From a virus: a DNA stretch of 63,956 nt. Positions within the stretch are counted from its first letter, which is position 1, and the number at the start of each line of letters is the position of its first letter. The stretch lies in IMG/VR virus record IMGVR_UViG_3300010397_000008, positions 1 through 63,956 of that record, one strand, 5' to 3'. The position numbers and the translations under genes are program-made. The notes beneath the pieces are model-generated. The model was given only the letters and a program-made list of their open reading frames with translations, was not told the origin of the DNA and ran no database searches. This document shows positions 1 through 6,704 of this stretch, piece after piece.

Positions 1-156
1 CCGCCTGGGCCGCCGCCTGGGCCGCCGCCGGGGCCGCCGGGGCCGCCGCCAGGGCCGCCGCCGGGGCCGCCTGGGACGCCGCCAGGGCCGCCGCCTGGGC
101 CGCCGCCTGGGCCGCCGCCGGGGCCGCCGGGGCCGCCGCCAGGGCCGCCGCCGGGG
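1..156 (+). repeat. GC-rich tandem direct repeat at the window ends (90-bp period)
   Basis: Bases 1-66 are repeated exactly at 91-156. Inside each copy shorter GCCGCC-based units with TGG, GGG or AGG recur. The last 28 bases of the window (63929-63956) are identical to 3-30 and to 93-120. All units are multiples of three, so the coding frame of the junction gene is kept whatever the copy number. The assembly probably broke or was cut here because reads could not span the repeat, so the true copy number is uncertain. Confidence 0.85.
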
Positions 157-215
157 ACGCCGCCTTTCAGCGCATGGCCGACAAGCTCATGGAGATCGTG
201 ACCGATGGCCGATGA
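1..215 (+). CDS. C-terminal part of a junction-spanning protein with an Ala/Trp/Gly/Arg repeat tail
   Basis: This is the end of a gene whose beginning lies at the right end of the window (63593 onward). The first two bases complete a codon begun at 63956, and the frame stays open to the TGA at 213-215. The translated segment is almost entirely alanine interrupted every three or four residues by Trp, Gly, Arg or Asp. It closes with an ordinary amphipathic stretch (FQRMADKLMEIV). Such spacing predicts one long helix or coiled coil with a Trp/Arg stripe. The function is unknown. The next gene starts inside it with an 11-bp overlap, which supports this frame. Confidence 0.75.
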   Translation, partial: AWAAAWAAAGAAGAAARAAAGAAWDAARAAAWAAAWAAAGAAGAAARAAAGDAAFQRMADKLMEIVTDGR

Positions 216-813
216 CCTCGCAGCCGCCGTCCAAGCGCTGCAAGACATCCTGCGCGAGCCTGCGCGCGCCAAGGAGATCGCCGAGGACGCCATAGCCGCG
301 ATGGTGCGCCGAAAGATGGGGCTTGTCGTGTGTCCCGAGGTTCGCGTGCCCGTCCGTATTCCGGCGCTTGCCGCTGGAACCGCCGGCTGGGCCAAATGGG
401 TTATCGGGACCGACCCCAAGGCCCGAGGCGGGTTCATGTTCGAGGGTCCGTTTCTGCCGCTCGGTCAGGCGTCGCCGCTGCCGCCCGGCGCTGTGGTGAT
501 GATCGCTGATGGCGATGCCGCGCACTCCGGAAAAAAGCACAACATCTATCGGGCGACCGCCTACATCGTGCAGCCCAATGGCGAGTTGGGCGGAAACCCT
601 TTCACCGCGCAACGGGCGTGCTGGGACGAGATGGCCGAGCGGATTGCCGCGTATCAGGAACGCACACGCGGATTGCCGTTGCTGAACGAGCGGCGGTTTC
701 CCCCACGGTCGCCGGCGCCGCCGCCTGTCCCGTATGGCCCGCCGATCCCGGTGGACATCGTGGTCGCCCCTATTTTGGCGACAGACCATCTCGACGGGCC
801 TCCGTCGCCGTAA
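205..813 (+). CDS. Hypothetical protein, 202 aa, with proline-rich C-terminus
   Basis: The ATG overlaps the end of the junction-spanning gene, so the two are probably translationally coupled. The N-terminal 40 residues look like an amphipathic helix rich in Ala and Glu. A central globular part contains a GKKHNIYRATAYIV segment, and the last 40 residues are rich in proline (PAPPPVPYGPP). I do not recognise the family. It is the last gene of the rightward operon that runs from 55.7 kb through the window ends. Its 3' end overlaps the convergent replication gene by 44 bp, so the two transcription units meet here. Confidence 0.65.
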   Translation: MADDLAAAVQALQDILREPARAKEIAEDAIAAMVRRKMGLVVCPEVRVPVRIPALAAGTAGWAKWVIGTDPKARGGFMFEGPFLPLGQASPLPPGAVVMIADGDAAHSGKKHNIYRATAYIVQPNGELGGNPFTAQRACWDEMAERIAAYQERTRGLPLLNERRFPPRSPAPPPVPYGPPIPVDIVVAPILATDHLDGPPSP

Positions 814-1300
814 CGCCCATAGCGGCGGCGGTCAGCGGCGTCACCGCCGCGCGAAACCGCGACTTGGCAAAGATATCGTCAACGACCATGCTGTACGCGA
901 CGGCCCAAGACATCTTGTGCGCCGTCGCATAATCGTCGATGTCGTCATAGCCGCGCTCGACAGCCCAGCGGTTTACAATGTCGCGTCCCTCGCGCTGCAA
1001 TTCCGAGTGTCGTTCCTCGCGCCGCGCGAGCACGGCTTCCCGCGCCGCTCGGATCGCTTGGGTATCCGGCCCCTCCAAAGCCAGCCGATCGTTTTCCTCG
1101 CGCTGAATGTCAATCGCGAGCAACCGGACATTTGCCGGCGTCGGCCGGCGATCATTGGCGATCCGCCATCGGGCGCACGCCTCATTCACGATATCGGGGC
1201 CGAACTCCCGAAGGTCGATGATCCAGTCCTCGATCTGCGCCTCCCTGGTCTCCACCGGGTCGGCCGCTGTCCAATAGTGGGAAAGAAGCCGCGACACCAT
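770..1300 (-). CDS. Replication loader-like (P-type) small phage protein
   Basis: The protein contains the pattern LLSHYW...EDWI.DL.EF.P..V.EAC..WR....RRPTPANVR, which I know from small phage proteins encoded just after an O-like initiator. These are thought to act as helicase-loader or replication partners. The start used here is the ATG giving MVSRLLSHYW. An upstream start at 1435 exists, but its extra 45 residues read like the shadow of the preceding gene's frame. With the shorter start the overlap with the initiator gene is still about 120 bp, longer than usual here. Its role is inferred from position and motif. Confidence 0.6.
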   Translation of the reverse strand: MVSRLLSHYWTAADPVETREAQIEDWIIDLREFGPDIVNEACARWRIANDRRPTPANVRLLAIDIQREENDRLALEGPDTQAIRAAREAVLARREERHSELQREGRDIVNRWAVERGYDDIDDYATAHKMSWAVAYSMVVDDIFAKSRFRAAVTPLTAAAMGVTATEARRDGLSPK

Positions 1301-2027
1301 TGCGGCGATGGCCCTGTTGGTCGATTTCGTCGAGCCTGTCTGCTGCACGCATCGCTCCTTCGTAGAGGTTTGTGACCGGGGATTGCTTGCCGTTAGCGTG
1401 TCCGTTGCCATTTGACCGGGCAAAACCCGGCGCATTGTTTACCCATGTTCGCCATGCCGCTTCTAGGTCGGCAAATAAGTTACCCTTACTGGCGTGATAA
1501 TCCCGGCATCTCTGCCCCTCACGCGATATCCATTCGGCGCTATTCCCTCGGTTGGCGGCGTAAGCGAAACCTTGATCGGATGGCTCCCAGTCCGGGGGAA
1601 AAGGTTGTCTCGCGCGCGCGCGTTTAACCAGAGGCGTAGCCTCTGTAGGTTCTTTCTGAGAGATTAGGGGTGTCTTCTGGGTTGACAGGGGGGTGTCTTC
1701 TGGGTTGACAGGGGGTGTCAGATTAGTTGACACCACCTTCCCAGCGGGTGCCGGATGATCTTCCATTTGAAGACGATACTGACATGATGCGGTCGAGCCA
1801 TTGGGTCGCTGTCTTGTGACCACCACAACCATTCCACATGCCGCCAAATCAGCTAAAACCTGATTGACGTATTGTCTTGTGAGACCGCAACGATCAGCGA
1901 TCCGCCCCTGTGAGGGCCAGCAAACGCCATCCTGGTCAGCCGCATCGGCCAAAGCCAAAAGGACAAGTTTAGCGGCCGGGGATGGGCACCTAGTATCGAA
2001 GGCCCACGCCAGCGCCGCGATTGTCAT
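1182..2027 (-). CDS. O-like replication initiator with N-terminal helix-turn-helix
   Basis: The first 75 residues form a winged helix-turn-helix typical of phage replication proteins: a cell-growth-like PAAKLVLLALADAAD start, then CWPSQGRIADRCGLTRQYV as recognition helix. A linker rich in Thr, Pro and Lys follows. The C-terminal half carries the DnaT-like DLEAAWRTWVNNA motif. The start is set by the ATGA overlap with the stop of the GIY-YIG-like gene; an upstream frame extension exists but is not needed. Together with the next small gene it probably assembles the host replicative helicase on the phage origin. The last 40 residues overlap the following gene and look less protein-like. Confidence 0.72.
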   Translation of the reverse strand: MTIAALAWAFDTRCPSPAAKLVLLALADAADQDGVCWPSQGRIADRCGLTRQYVNQVLADLAACGMVVVVTRQRPNGSTASCQYRLQMEDHPAPAGKVVSTNLTPPVNPEDTPLSTQKTPLISQKEPTEATPLVKRARARQPFPPDWEPSDQGFAYAANRGNSAEWISREGQRCRDYHASKGNLFADLEAAWRTWVNNAPGFARSNGNGHANGKQSPVTNLYEGAMRAADRLDEIDQQGHRRNGVAASFPLLDSGRPGGDQGGADRGLDHRPSGVRPRYRE

Positions 2028-2377
2028 GTTGGGAAATCCCGATCTTGCGGTTGAACGTCGTAACCCAGCCGCAACGCTACATCCCAACACCATCGCTGAA
2101 TGACATAATCAGCAATCTCCGGGCGCAAATGGAACCATTCCCCATGCGCGCGAAAATTATTTAGGCGCTTGTGAGTAATTCTCTCAGCCGCCAGCGCCAC
2201 AGGCAAACTTCCGCAATCCCAAATAGAATATATTTTTAGAGGATATGGGCTTGATGTTTTTAGGTTACGTAGCCGTAACCTAACATTTTTACTTATTCCT
2301 ATCTTACATAAATTAAACGGGTAGTCATCATCGTCCGACCGTAATTTGGCCGCAATTATATAAAGGGAAACGGACAT
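2024..2377 (-). CDS. GIY-YIG-like (T5orf172/MUG113-type) nuclease domain protein
   Basis: At 117 residues this is a single small domain. It begins with SLYIIAAKL (the GIY-like strand), then LCKIGISKNVRLRLRNL (the YIG-like strand with conserved Arg), and ends with AAERITHKRL and a GEWFHL strand. That order is the T5orf172/MUG113 variant of the GIY-YIG fold. The gene is clearly richer in A and T than its neighbours, especially over 2220-2345, which suggests recent acquisition. It sits first in the replication pair and overlaps the initiator by ATGA. It could be a homing-type or host-directed nuclease; activity is not shown by the sequence. Confidence 0.7.
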   Translation of the reverse strand: MSVSLYIIAAKLRSDDDDYPFNLCKIGISKNVRLRLRNLKTSSPYPLKIYSIWDCGSLPVALAAERITHKRLNNFRAHGEWFHLRPEIADYVIQRWCWDVALRLGYDVQPQDRDFPT

Positions 2378-2485
2378 ATCGTTGCCAGCCCTTCAGCCCG
2401 AGGAATATCATCGAGCGCGGGCCAACGACCATGAAAGAGGCCGGGGCTGAAGCGGCGCAACCGGGTCAAATCTGAAGCCGTCGCC

Positions 2486-2734
2486 TCAGACTGGCCCGCG
2501 CTCGATTCGTATAATATGCGCAGAGGTTGCCGTGGGGCAAGCCTCCCAAACCCGCTGCACGATGCACGCAGCGCGTTCCCATGTCTCGTTGCGATCAGGG
2601 AAGCCCCCAACCGAGGCGACGACCTCGGCGGGCGTGAACCCGGCTGAGCGCGCCCACAGGACGTGCTCGATGCCGACCGCGAGCGGGTTACTCGATCCCG
2701 AGAAATCCACGCGCTGCTGCTCCGTTGAGTGCAT
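2486..2734 (-). CDS. Hypothetical small protein, 82 aa
   Basis: The core GIEHVLWARSAGFTPAEVVA followed by an ERAACIVQRVW helix reads like a compact helical domain. A GTG at 2710 is an alternative start and would shorten the overlap with the preceding gene from 47 to 23 bp. It belongs to the leftward early operon. I do not recognise the family. About 110 bp separate it from the GIY-YIG-like gene, the largest gap in this operon. Confidence 0.55.
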   Translation of the reverse strand: MHSTEQQRVDFSGSSNPLAVGIEHVLWARSAGFTPAEVVASVGGFPDRNETWERAACIVQRVWEACPTATSAHIIRIERGPV

Positions 2735-2939
2735 CGGCGATTGCGAACGCCGCCGCTTTGCAGTCTATATGTCCGGCGACGCCCTGCCCCGTCGCCATCG
2801 AGCGCACGACGTAGGGCCTCTCGTAGCCGTTGGGACCGAGGTAGAGGCTCACGACGAACGGCGGCGGCGGGAGCGGGTCATCATGCGCCAGCGAGCGCCG
2901 GGGCTCGGTGGGCGGCAACCACACCCCTGCCTCGGCCAC
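2688..2939 (-). CDS. Hypothetical small protein, 83 aa
   Basis: It starts with GTG one base after the TGA of the preceding gene. A central strand-rich part (FVVSLYLGPNGYERPYVVRS) is followed by a helix (DCKAAAFAIADALN). No known motif was recognised. It is translated as part of the leftward early operon. Confidence 0.6.
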   Translation of the reverse strand: MAEAGVWLPPTEPRRSLAHDDPLPPPPFVVSLYLGPNGYERPYVVRSMATGQGVAGHIDCKAAAFAIADALNGAAARGFLGIE

Positions 2940-2940
2940 G

Positions 2941-3153
2941 TCAGTACGCCAGCCAGCGGTCGAACTCGGGCATCGCCGTCACGTCCTGACCCGATTCCGC
3001 CGCCTCGCGCAGCGCGCGCAGACGGGCAATGCCCTCGTCGTGGCGCTGGCGGTCCTCGGTGCTGCGGGCGGCGATGCAGCCTGACCAGAACGCAGCCGAA
3101 TTAAAGGTGGCGGCCAGGCGTGCCTTGGCCTCGTCGCAGATGCCGCGGCTCAT
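2941..3153 (-). CDS. Hypothetical small helical protein, 70 aa
   Basis: The protein is nearly all helical by composition (EGIARLRALREAAESGQDV) and ends in FDRWLAY. Its ATG overlaps the stop of the winged-helix gene upstream in an ATGA. The family is unknown. Confidence 0.65.
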   Translation of the reverse strand: MSRGICDEAKARLAATFNSAAFWSGCIAARSTEDRQRHDEGIARLRALREAAESGQDVTAMPEFDRWLAY

Positions 3154-3596
3154 TGGGCTGCCTCCGCGTCGGTGAGGAAGCCGATGCCGAGTTTCGATAC
3201 GGCGGGCGTCTCGGTCGCAGGCGGCGGCAACGAGAACACCCCGTCGCGCTCGACCACCTTGCCGTCGCCAACCAGCGATGTCAGCGACCGAGCGAGCGCC
3301 GAATCGGTCAGTTCGCCGATGCGCTGCTCGACAAGGCTGCGAATCATCGGTGCCGACATTGGCGTCCCGCGCTCGGTGAGGATCGCAAGCACGGTGCCCC
3401 GAATGTCCCGTTTCTCGCGGCGTTCGGGCTCGGCGGGCGTCGGCGCCGGGTCAGTGGGCTCGGCCTGCGCCTGCCGGACGCGCGCGAGGACGTGCCGGAG
3501 CACCCCCAAGCGATCATTCAGCCGGTGTACCTGGCGCTCGGCCTCGGCGATGTCTTCCTCGATCTCGGCGCGCAGGATTTGAAGTTGGTCGGTCAC
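3150..3596 (-). CDS. Coiled-coil plus winged-helix regulator, 148 aa
   Basis: The GTG start is chosen because GGAGGG lies just upstream with good spacing, at the end of the previous gene. Residues 3-50 form a coiled coil (AEIEEDIAEAERQVHRLNDRL), followed by a Pro-rich linker. Residues 65-120 form a winged helix: GTVLAILTERGTPMSAPMIR, then LARSLTSLVGDGKVVERDG as recognition helix and wing. This two-part architecture is common in small DNA-binding proteins of alphaproteobacterial phages and prophages. It is probably a transcription regulator of early genes; the target is unknown. Confidence 0.72.
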   Translation of the reverse strand: MTDQLQILRAEIEEDIAEAERQVHRLNDRLGVLRHVLARVRQAQAEPTDPAPTPAEPERREKRDIRGTVLAILTERGTPMSAPMIRSLVEQRIGELTDSALARSLTSLVGDGKVVERDGVFSLPPPATETPAVSKLGIGFLTDAEAAQ

Positions 3597-3597
3597 G

Positions 3598-3810
3598 CTA
3601 CCCTCCCCCATGCACAAGCCACGCTTCTGAGGCGGGCTGATTGTCCAGATCAACGATTTGGGTCGGAGCGTGCGGGTAAGCGCCATCCGCCCAATCGCAC
3701 TTCTCGGCGATCTTCGCGAACGCTGTTTCCAGATCGGGCGCGAGCGCCACGATCATCCCGTTCGTGTAATCGGAAAGCACACCCTCGCCTTCCCAGATGT
3801 ACAGCTTCAC
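3598..3810 (-). CDS. Hypothetical protein, 70 aa
   Basis: The GTG start overlaps the RusA stop as GTGA. The sequence KLYIWEGEGVLSDYTNG...DLETAFAKIAEKC reads as a small alpha/beta domain with acidic character. No family was recognised. Longer upstream extensions in this frame are arginine-rich shadows of the RusA gene. Confidence 0.65.
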   Translation of the reverse strand: MKLYIWEGEGVLSDYTNGMIVALAPDLETAFAKIAEKCDWADGAYPHAPTQIVDLDNQPASEAWLVHGGG

Positions 3811-4241
3811 GATGGCCCCCTGTAATAAGGCTCGACCCAAATCGTCATGCCGGGCGTCTCCGAGTACCGTTTCAGCACCCGCGCATCGACGACCTGCTTG
3901 TCGTCCCGAAAGACGACCTCGTTGAGCGCGTCGCACAGCTTCAAGGTGTTGTCCGCGTCCGGCTTGACGGTGGGCATGGCCTCGCCGCTCAGCGCGCGGG
4001 CGCGGGCCTTCTTTGACCACGACGCGGGCACCGGAAAGCGAATGTCCATGACCACCGAGATAGGCCCCTCCAAAGGGGGGCGTCCCGCCATCGCCTGCGT
4101 CGCGGCGTGCCGCAACTGCCCCTCGTATTTGACGGTGGCGGGGTCTGAATAGACCCGCGCGCCGACGCCGGGGATCGACACCGCCCGGCCCCGACCCTTA
4201 CCGCGTGGAACCCCCGCCAAGGTGATCGTGATGAGGGTCAC
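3807..4241 (-). CDS. rusA: RusA family Holliday junction resolvase
   Basis: RusA proteins cut Holliday junctions as dimers and use a cluster of aspartates to bind magnesium. The 144-residue length fits the family. Residues 94-98 read PDADN, followed by D104 in LCDALN and the DDKQV at 113-117, which together are the RusA signature. The basic GVPRGKGRGR near the start and the strand ISVVMDIRFPVP also fit. The GTG start overlaps the preceding stop as GTGA. In this phage it would resolve branched intermediates made by RecT-mediated annealing and replication before packaging. Confidence 0.9.
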   Translation of the reverse strand: MTLITITLAGVPRGKGRGRAVSIPGVGARVYSDPATVKYEGQLRHAATQAMAGRPPLEGPISVVMDIRFPVPASWSKKARARALSGEAMPTVKPDADNTLKLCDALNEVVFRDDKQVVDARVLKRYSETPGMTIWVEPYYRGPS

Positions 4242-4786
4242 GCCGCAGCGTGGGTACGCCGCGTCGCGCCACCGAGCGCTTCGACAGCCGCCTTTTGCCC
4301 TTGGCTCCACCCGAGCGAATACGACTGGTATTCCTCGGATGCGACATCGTATCCGCAATTCGACATCGGACTGCCGGCCGTTCCGGCGGCGACGCCTTCC
4401 TCGAACGCGACGTTGTTCTCGTGCTTCTGGATCACCTCGGCGTCCGCGCCGTTGCCGGCCTCGCCCGCTTCGGTCGCGTCCTCGGGGTCGTCGGAAACCG
4501 TCTCGTCGGGATCGACCGGGGCGCTCAGCCAGCGCATATACAGCCGATACCGTTCCTCGTCGGTCTGCCGCTCGTTGGCCGCCTTGAGCGCGTCGTTGTG
4601 GGCGCGTTTCAGCGTCTTTCGGTCGAGCCCGGCGCTCTCGGCGCGCTTGTAGACGGCGGCGACCGCGCTATCCGCCGACGCCTTCACGCGCAGCGCCGTG
4701 GTCAGCATGTCGTTGTATTCGAGCAAAGTTGCTTGATTGACATTTCCGTGCGTCGTCGGCTCTTTCCTCGGGCGTCCTCGGGGCAT
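4238..4786 (-). CDS. Protein with ribosome modulation factor (RMF)-like C-terminus
   Basis: The 182-residue protein has two parts. Residues 15-90 are helical (SAVAAVYKRAESAGLDRKTLKRAHNDAL in pieces) and resemble in pattern the GapR-like DUF2312 fold. After an acidic linker, residues 130-172 (FEEGVAAGTAGSP..NCGYD...YSLGWSQGQ) match the pattern of RMF/CrpP-like proteins: G..AG...., CPY-like centre, then GW..G. RMF binds ribosomes and dimerises them in stationary phase. Whether this phage protein touches ribosomes is an inference from the motif only. Confidence 0.6.
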   Translation of the reverse strand: MPRGRPRKEPTTHGNVNQATLLEYNDMLTTALRVKASADSAVAAVYKRAESAGLDRKTLKRAHNDALKAANERQTDEERYRLYMRWLSAPVDPDETVSDDPEDATEAGEAGNGADAEVIQKHENNVAFEEGVAAGTAGSPMSNCGYDVASEEYQSYSLGWSQGQKAAVEALGGATRRTHAAA

Positions 4787-4813
4787 CTTCTCAGGTTCCT
4801 TTCGGGGTTAAAT

Positions 4814-4828
4814 CATGCTTATCCGGTT
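4814..4828 (+). repeat. Left arm of 15-bp inverted repeat flanking the MazG-like gene
   Basis: CATGCTTATCCGGTT here is exactly complementary to 5341-5355, about 510 bp away. The two arms bracket the MazG-like gene, and similarity extends weakly outward into GGTTAAA-like bases. The arms may mark the edges of an inserted gene cassette or serve as protein binding sites. Confidence 0.75.
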
Positions 4829-4848
4829 GTTACCCACGGCTACTGTCT

Positions 4849-5322
4849 CTAGACGCGGTTCCGAGGAAGCCGCTCGGGAAAGCCGTAGCGTTTCGACGTG
4901 GCGTTAAACTTCGTCACGACCTCATCAGCGAGGTTTATCCCGAGGCGACAGGCGAGCAAATTGAGATAGAGGAACGTGTCGGCAAGTTCTTCGCCAATTA
5001 CCGCTACCGCTTCTTCGCGTGTTGCCAACAGCCGCCCAGGATCGCTGATATTGGCAATGTCGTCTTCAACACGGCGTAGCTTCTTGATCGCGTTGCATGC
5101 CTCGCCCGCCTCGCCCATCATCGCGACGGCCCAATCAGATGGGGTCCAATCGTTGATGCCGCCTTTGTGCCAGCGGTCGCACCGCGCCACATTGGCTTCG
5201 GTCACGGCGGCGAAAGTCAGCAAACCAGAGGGTAGGCACTTGTGGGCGTGTCCGGCCCATCGTTCCTCACCGCATTCGGGGCAAGGTTTCATCGCGTCCA
5301 TGTAATCGTCAGCCATCAACAT
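4849..5322 (-). CDS. MazG-like nucleotide pyrophosphohydrolase
   Basis: MazG-like enzymes hydrolyse nucleoside triphosphates to monophosphates; phage versions may act on dNTPs or (p)ppGpp. Residues 66-80 (AVAMMGEAGEACNAI) carry the E..E metal motif, and residues 105-120 (EELADTFLYLNLLA) carry the E...D motif on the second helix pair. The first 30 residues contain CPECGEE, a possible zinc knuckle not needed for the core fold. The ATG is preceded by ACGGAG four bases away. The gene is bounded by 15-bp inverted repeats, which separates it from its operon neighbours. Confidence 0.82.
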   Translation of the reverse strand: MLMADDYMDAMKPCPECGEERWAGHAHKCLPSGLLTFAAVTEANVARCDRWHKGGINDWTPSDWAVAMMGEAGEACNAIKKLRRVEDDIANISDPGRLLATREEAVAVIGEELADTFLYLNLLACRLGINLADEVVTKFNATSKRYGFPERLPRNRV

Positions 5323-5340
5323 CTAGCTCCGTTGGGCGTT

Positions 5341-5355
5341 AACCGGATAAGCATG
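5341..5355 (-). repeat. Right arm of 15-bp inverted repeat flanking the MazG-like gene
   Basis: AACCGGATAAGCATG is the exact reverse complement of 4814-4828. It lies in the short gap between the DNA-binding gene at 5358 and the start of the MazG-like gene, directly before its ribosome binding site. Confidence 0.75.
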
Positions 5356-5357
5356 GG

Positions 5358-5720
5358 TTAAACCAGTGGGATTTTAGGCAGATCACGCTTGCGCACCGGC
5401 CATTGCGGCTTGCGCTCTTTCGGCGGCGGCGGTGTCCGCGCGACCGAGGGATCGAAATCGGGCGGGATCAGCGTATAGAGCACCCGCAGCGTATCGCTCT
5501 TTGGTGCCCACGTCGGATCATTGAAGAAGCGCAGCGACGACCGGGGCAGTTGCGCGTGGTGCGCGAGGGTGTAGATCGCCCAGCCCTTGAACGCGACGTA
5601 GGCGCGGATGGCGGCGATGGCGTCGTCCACCGATGGCGCTACCCGGCCGATGTATTTCGGCTCGCGCGGCTGCGGGCGTTTGCGGGGCCGCTTGGTCGGC
5701 GGGGCGGTGTCTGTCGTCAT
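5358..5720 (-). CDS. Small helix-turn-helix DNA-binding protein
   Basis: This is the first gene of the leftward early operon. Basic N- and C-terminal tails (KRPRKRPQPREP; KERKPQWPVRKRD) surround a helical centre. Within it AIYTLAHHAQLPRSSLRFF reads as a helix-turn-helix with W..Y.LA..A.LP.SSL spacing, and SDTLRVLYTLIP as the following helix. Being directly downstream of a divergent promoter region, it could regulate both early operons. No specific family name can be given. Confidence 0.65.
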   Translation of the reverse strand: MTTDTAPPTKRPRKRPQPREPKYIGRVAPSVDDAIAAIRAYVAFKGWAIYTLAHHAQLPRSSLRFFNDPTWAPKSDTLRVLYTLIPPDFDPSVARTPPPPKERKPQWPVRKRDLPKIPLV

Positions 5721-5740
5721 TTTTTCTGCGAAACTTCCTC

Positions 5741-5769
5741 TTGACAGGCGTGCATCCTACGGCACGTAA
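5741..5769 (+). promoter_or_regulatory. Putative rightward early promoter
   Basis: TTGACA at 5741-5746 is a perfect -35 hexamer. With 17-bp spacing the -10 would be ACGTAA, which is poor, so the exact -10 is uncertain. It overlaps the leftward promoter on the other strand, so the two probably compete. The CCTACCGACA leader element follows at 5790, just before the first rightward gene. Confidence 0.5.
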
Positions 5770-5782
5770 TGGGCGCACGCAA
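5754..5782 (-). promoter_or_regulatory. Putative leftward early promoter with shared -10 block
   Basis: On the minus strand TTGCGT (5777-5782) and TAGGAT (5754-5759) are 17 bp apart, giving a short leader before the gene that starts at 5720. The block CGTGCCGTAGGATGCACG around the -10 recurs almost exactly in the leftward promoter at 52.99 kb. It contains the inverted repeat CGTGC/GCACG, so it may also be an operator. Confidence 0.65.
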
Positions 5783-5787
5783 TAGGG

Positions 5788-5802
5788 TTCCTACCGACAG
5801 GG
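5788..5802 (+). promoter_or_regulatory. Copy 1 of the CCTACCGACA leader element
   Basis: TTCCTACCGACAGGG ends in the AGGG that acts as ribosome binding site for the start at 5810. Similar sequences precede starts at 55687, 58834 and 60376. Confidence 0.65.
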
Positions 5803-5809
5803 AATGACG

Positions 5810-6004
5810 ATGCCTGACGACCTGACTATCTGCGGGGAAGATGCGGCCTACCGCTACACGTGGCCCGGTCGAGACGAGTCGTTCGTTTGCGAGGAACACT
5901 CAAGAAAGATGCGGGCGGTGGCGGCCGCTATGGGTTTGCATCTTCAACTGATCCCAATCGAACCCGCAGTGGGCGAAGCCTGCCGCCAACAGGTTCGCCG
6001 ATGA
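5810..6004 (+). CDS. Small Cys/His protein, 64 aa
   Basis: The ATG at 5810 is preferred over the one at 5804 because AGGG lies seven bases before it. The sequence holds C-x(17-18)-C-EEH (TICGED...FVCEEHSRKM), a possible metal-binding or treble-clef knuckle, then the helix RAVAAAMGLHLQL. It is the first gene of the rightward early operon. I have seen this TWPGxDE..VCEEH pattern in phage proteins of unknown function. Confidence 0.65.
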   Translation: MPDDLTICGEDAAYRYTWPGRDESFVCEEHSRKMRAVAAAMGLHLQLIPIEPAVGEACRQQVRR

Positions 6005-6162
6005 ACCCCGGCGAAGACCCGCGCCGTGCCGCGCTGAACGAGGCGCTTGACGCGGCGTGGGAAGCCCTCGGCAACGTGCCGCTCGACGACCCACGGCGCG
6101 GGAAGATCGCGCAACGTGTGCGGGCGATTGAGGATGCGCTGGGCGCGATGGAGGGGGAGTGA
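6001..6162 (+). CDS. Hypothetical small acidic protein, 53 aa
   Basis: The ATG overlaps the preceding TGA as ATGA. The protein is helical (LNEALDAAWEALGNVPLDDP, then IAQRVRAIEDALGAM). No family was recognised. A strong GGAGGGGGAG for the next gene lies within its last codons. Confidence 0.6.
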   Translation: MNPGEDPRRAALNEALDAAWEALGNVPLDDPRRGKIAQRVRAIEDALGAMEGE

Positions 6163-6447
6163 ATGGCGACCATAAATAGCATCTCGACCGCGATAGACCT
6201 CGACGATGTTTCGATCGACACCGTTCCCGGTCTGATTGATTCCGCCGTCGATCGTCTAGTCGCCGATCTTCTGACCGTACCCGCGTTGGCCCGAGGAAAC
6301 GCACCCGGATTCCGTGTACGGATCATCTCGACGCACCTCGTCCCGGTGAATTGCCACTACAGCGTACCGGAGGGAGGGGGTTCTTTCCGGGATTATCATT
6401 ACAACGAGCGTGGCCTAGTACTCACTATCGTCTACGAGGTTATCTGA
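6163..6447 (+). CDS. Hypothetical protein, 94 aa
   Basis: A GGAGGGGGAG sequence lies directly before the ATG. The protein reads as an N-terminal helix (VPGLIDSAVDRLVADLL), then strands (FRVRIISTHLVPVNCHYS) and YNERGLVLTIVYEVI. Codon composition is less GC-rich than that of the neighbours. Function unknown. Confidence 0.6.
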   Translation: MATINSISTAIDLDDVSIDTVPGLIDSAVDRLVADLLTVPALARGNAPGFRVRIISTHLVPVNCHYSVPEGGGSFRDYHYNERGLVLTIVYEVI

Positions 6448-6473
6448 CGCTCACCCGTCGAGGATGGATCAAC

Positions 6474-6704
6474 ATGAAGCTCACCGAATCCGAGCGCGGC
6501 GAGGCGTTCGAGGCGATGCGCCGCCGGCAAGAGATGCTGCGGCTTGATGACCATGTCCCGTTGCCCGAGTGGGCGCTGTCCCAATCGACGCCGGGGGAAA
6601 CCCTGCTGGTCGGGCTGTTCGCCGCGCTGGTGGTCGCCGCGCTGACCATTATGGGCGCGCTGGTGTGCCTGTACGGCTGGCGGGTGCTGATCGGGGGCGG
6701 GTGA
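6474..6704 (+). CDS. Small membrane protein with one C-terminal transmembrane helix
   Basis: Residues 1-40 are polar and charged (SERGEAFEAMRRRQEML). Residues 45-70 (LLVGLFAALVVAALTIMGALVC) form a clear transmembrane segment. The protein should sit in the inner membrane with its N-terminus in the cytoplasm or the reverse; topology cannot be decided. Its early-operon position speaks against a simple holin role. Function unknown. Confidence 0.65.
   Translation: MKLTESERGEAFEAMRRRQEMLRLDDHVPLPEWALSQSTPGETLLVGLFAALVVAALTIMGALVCLYGWRVLIGGG

Noticed and set aside
1-156. Terminal GC repeat as a mobile element or cos/packaging repeat
   Set aside because: The repeat is in frame within a gene and repeats at codon level, which is explained by coding for a repetitive helix; no packaging-site evidence.
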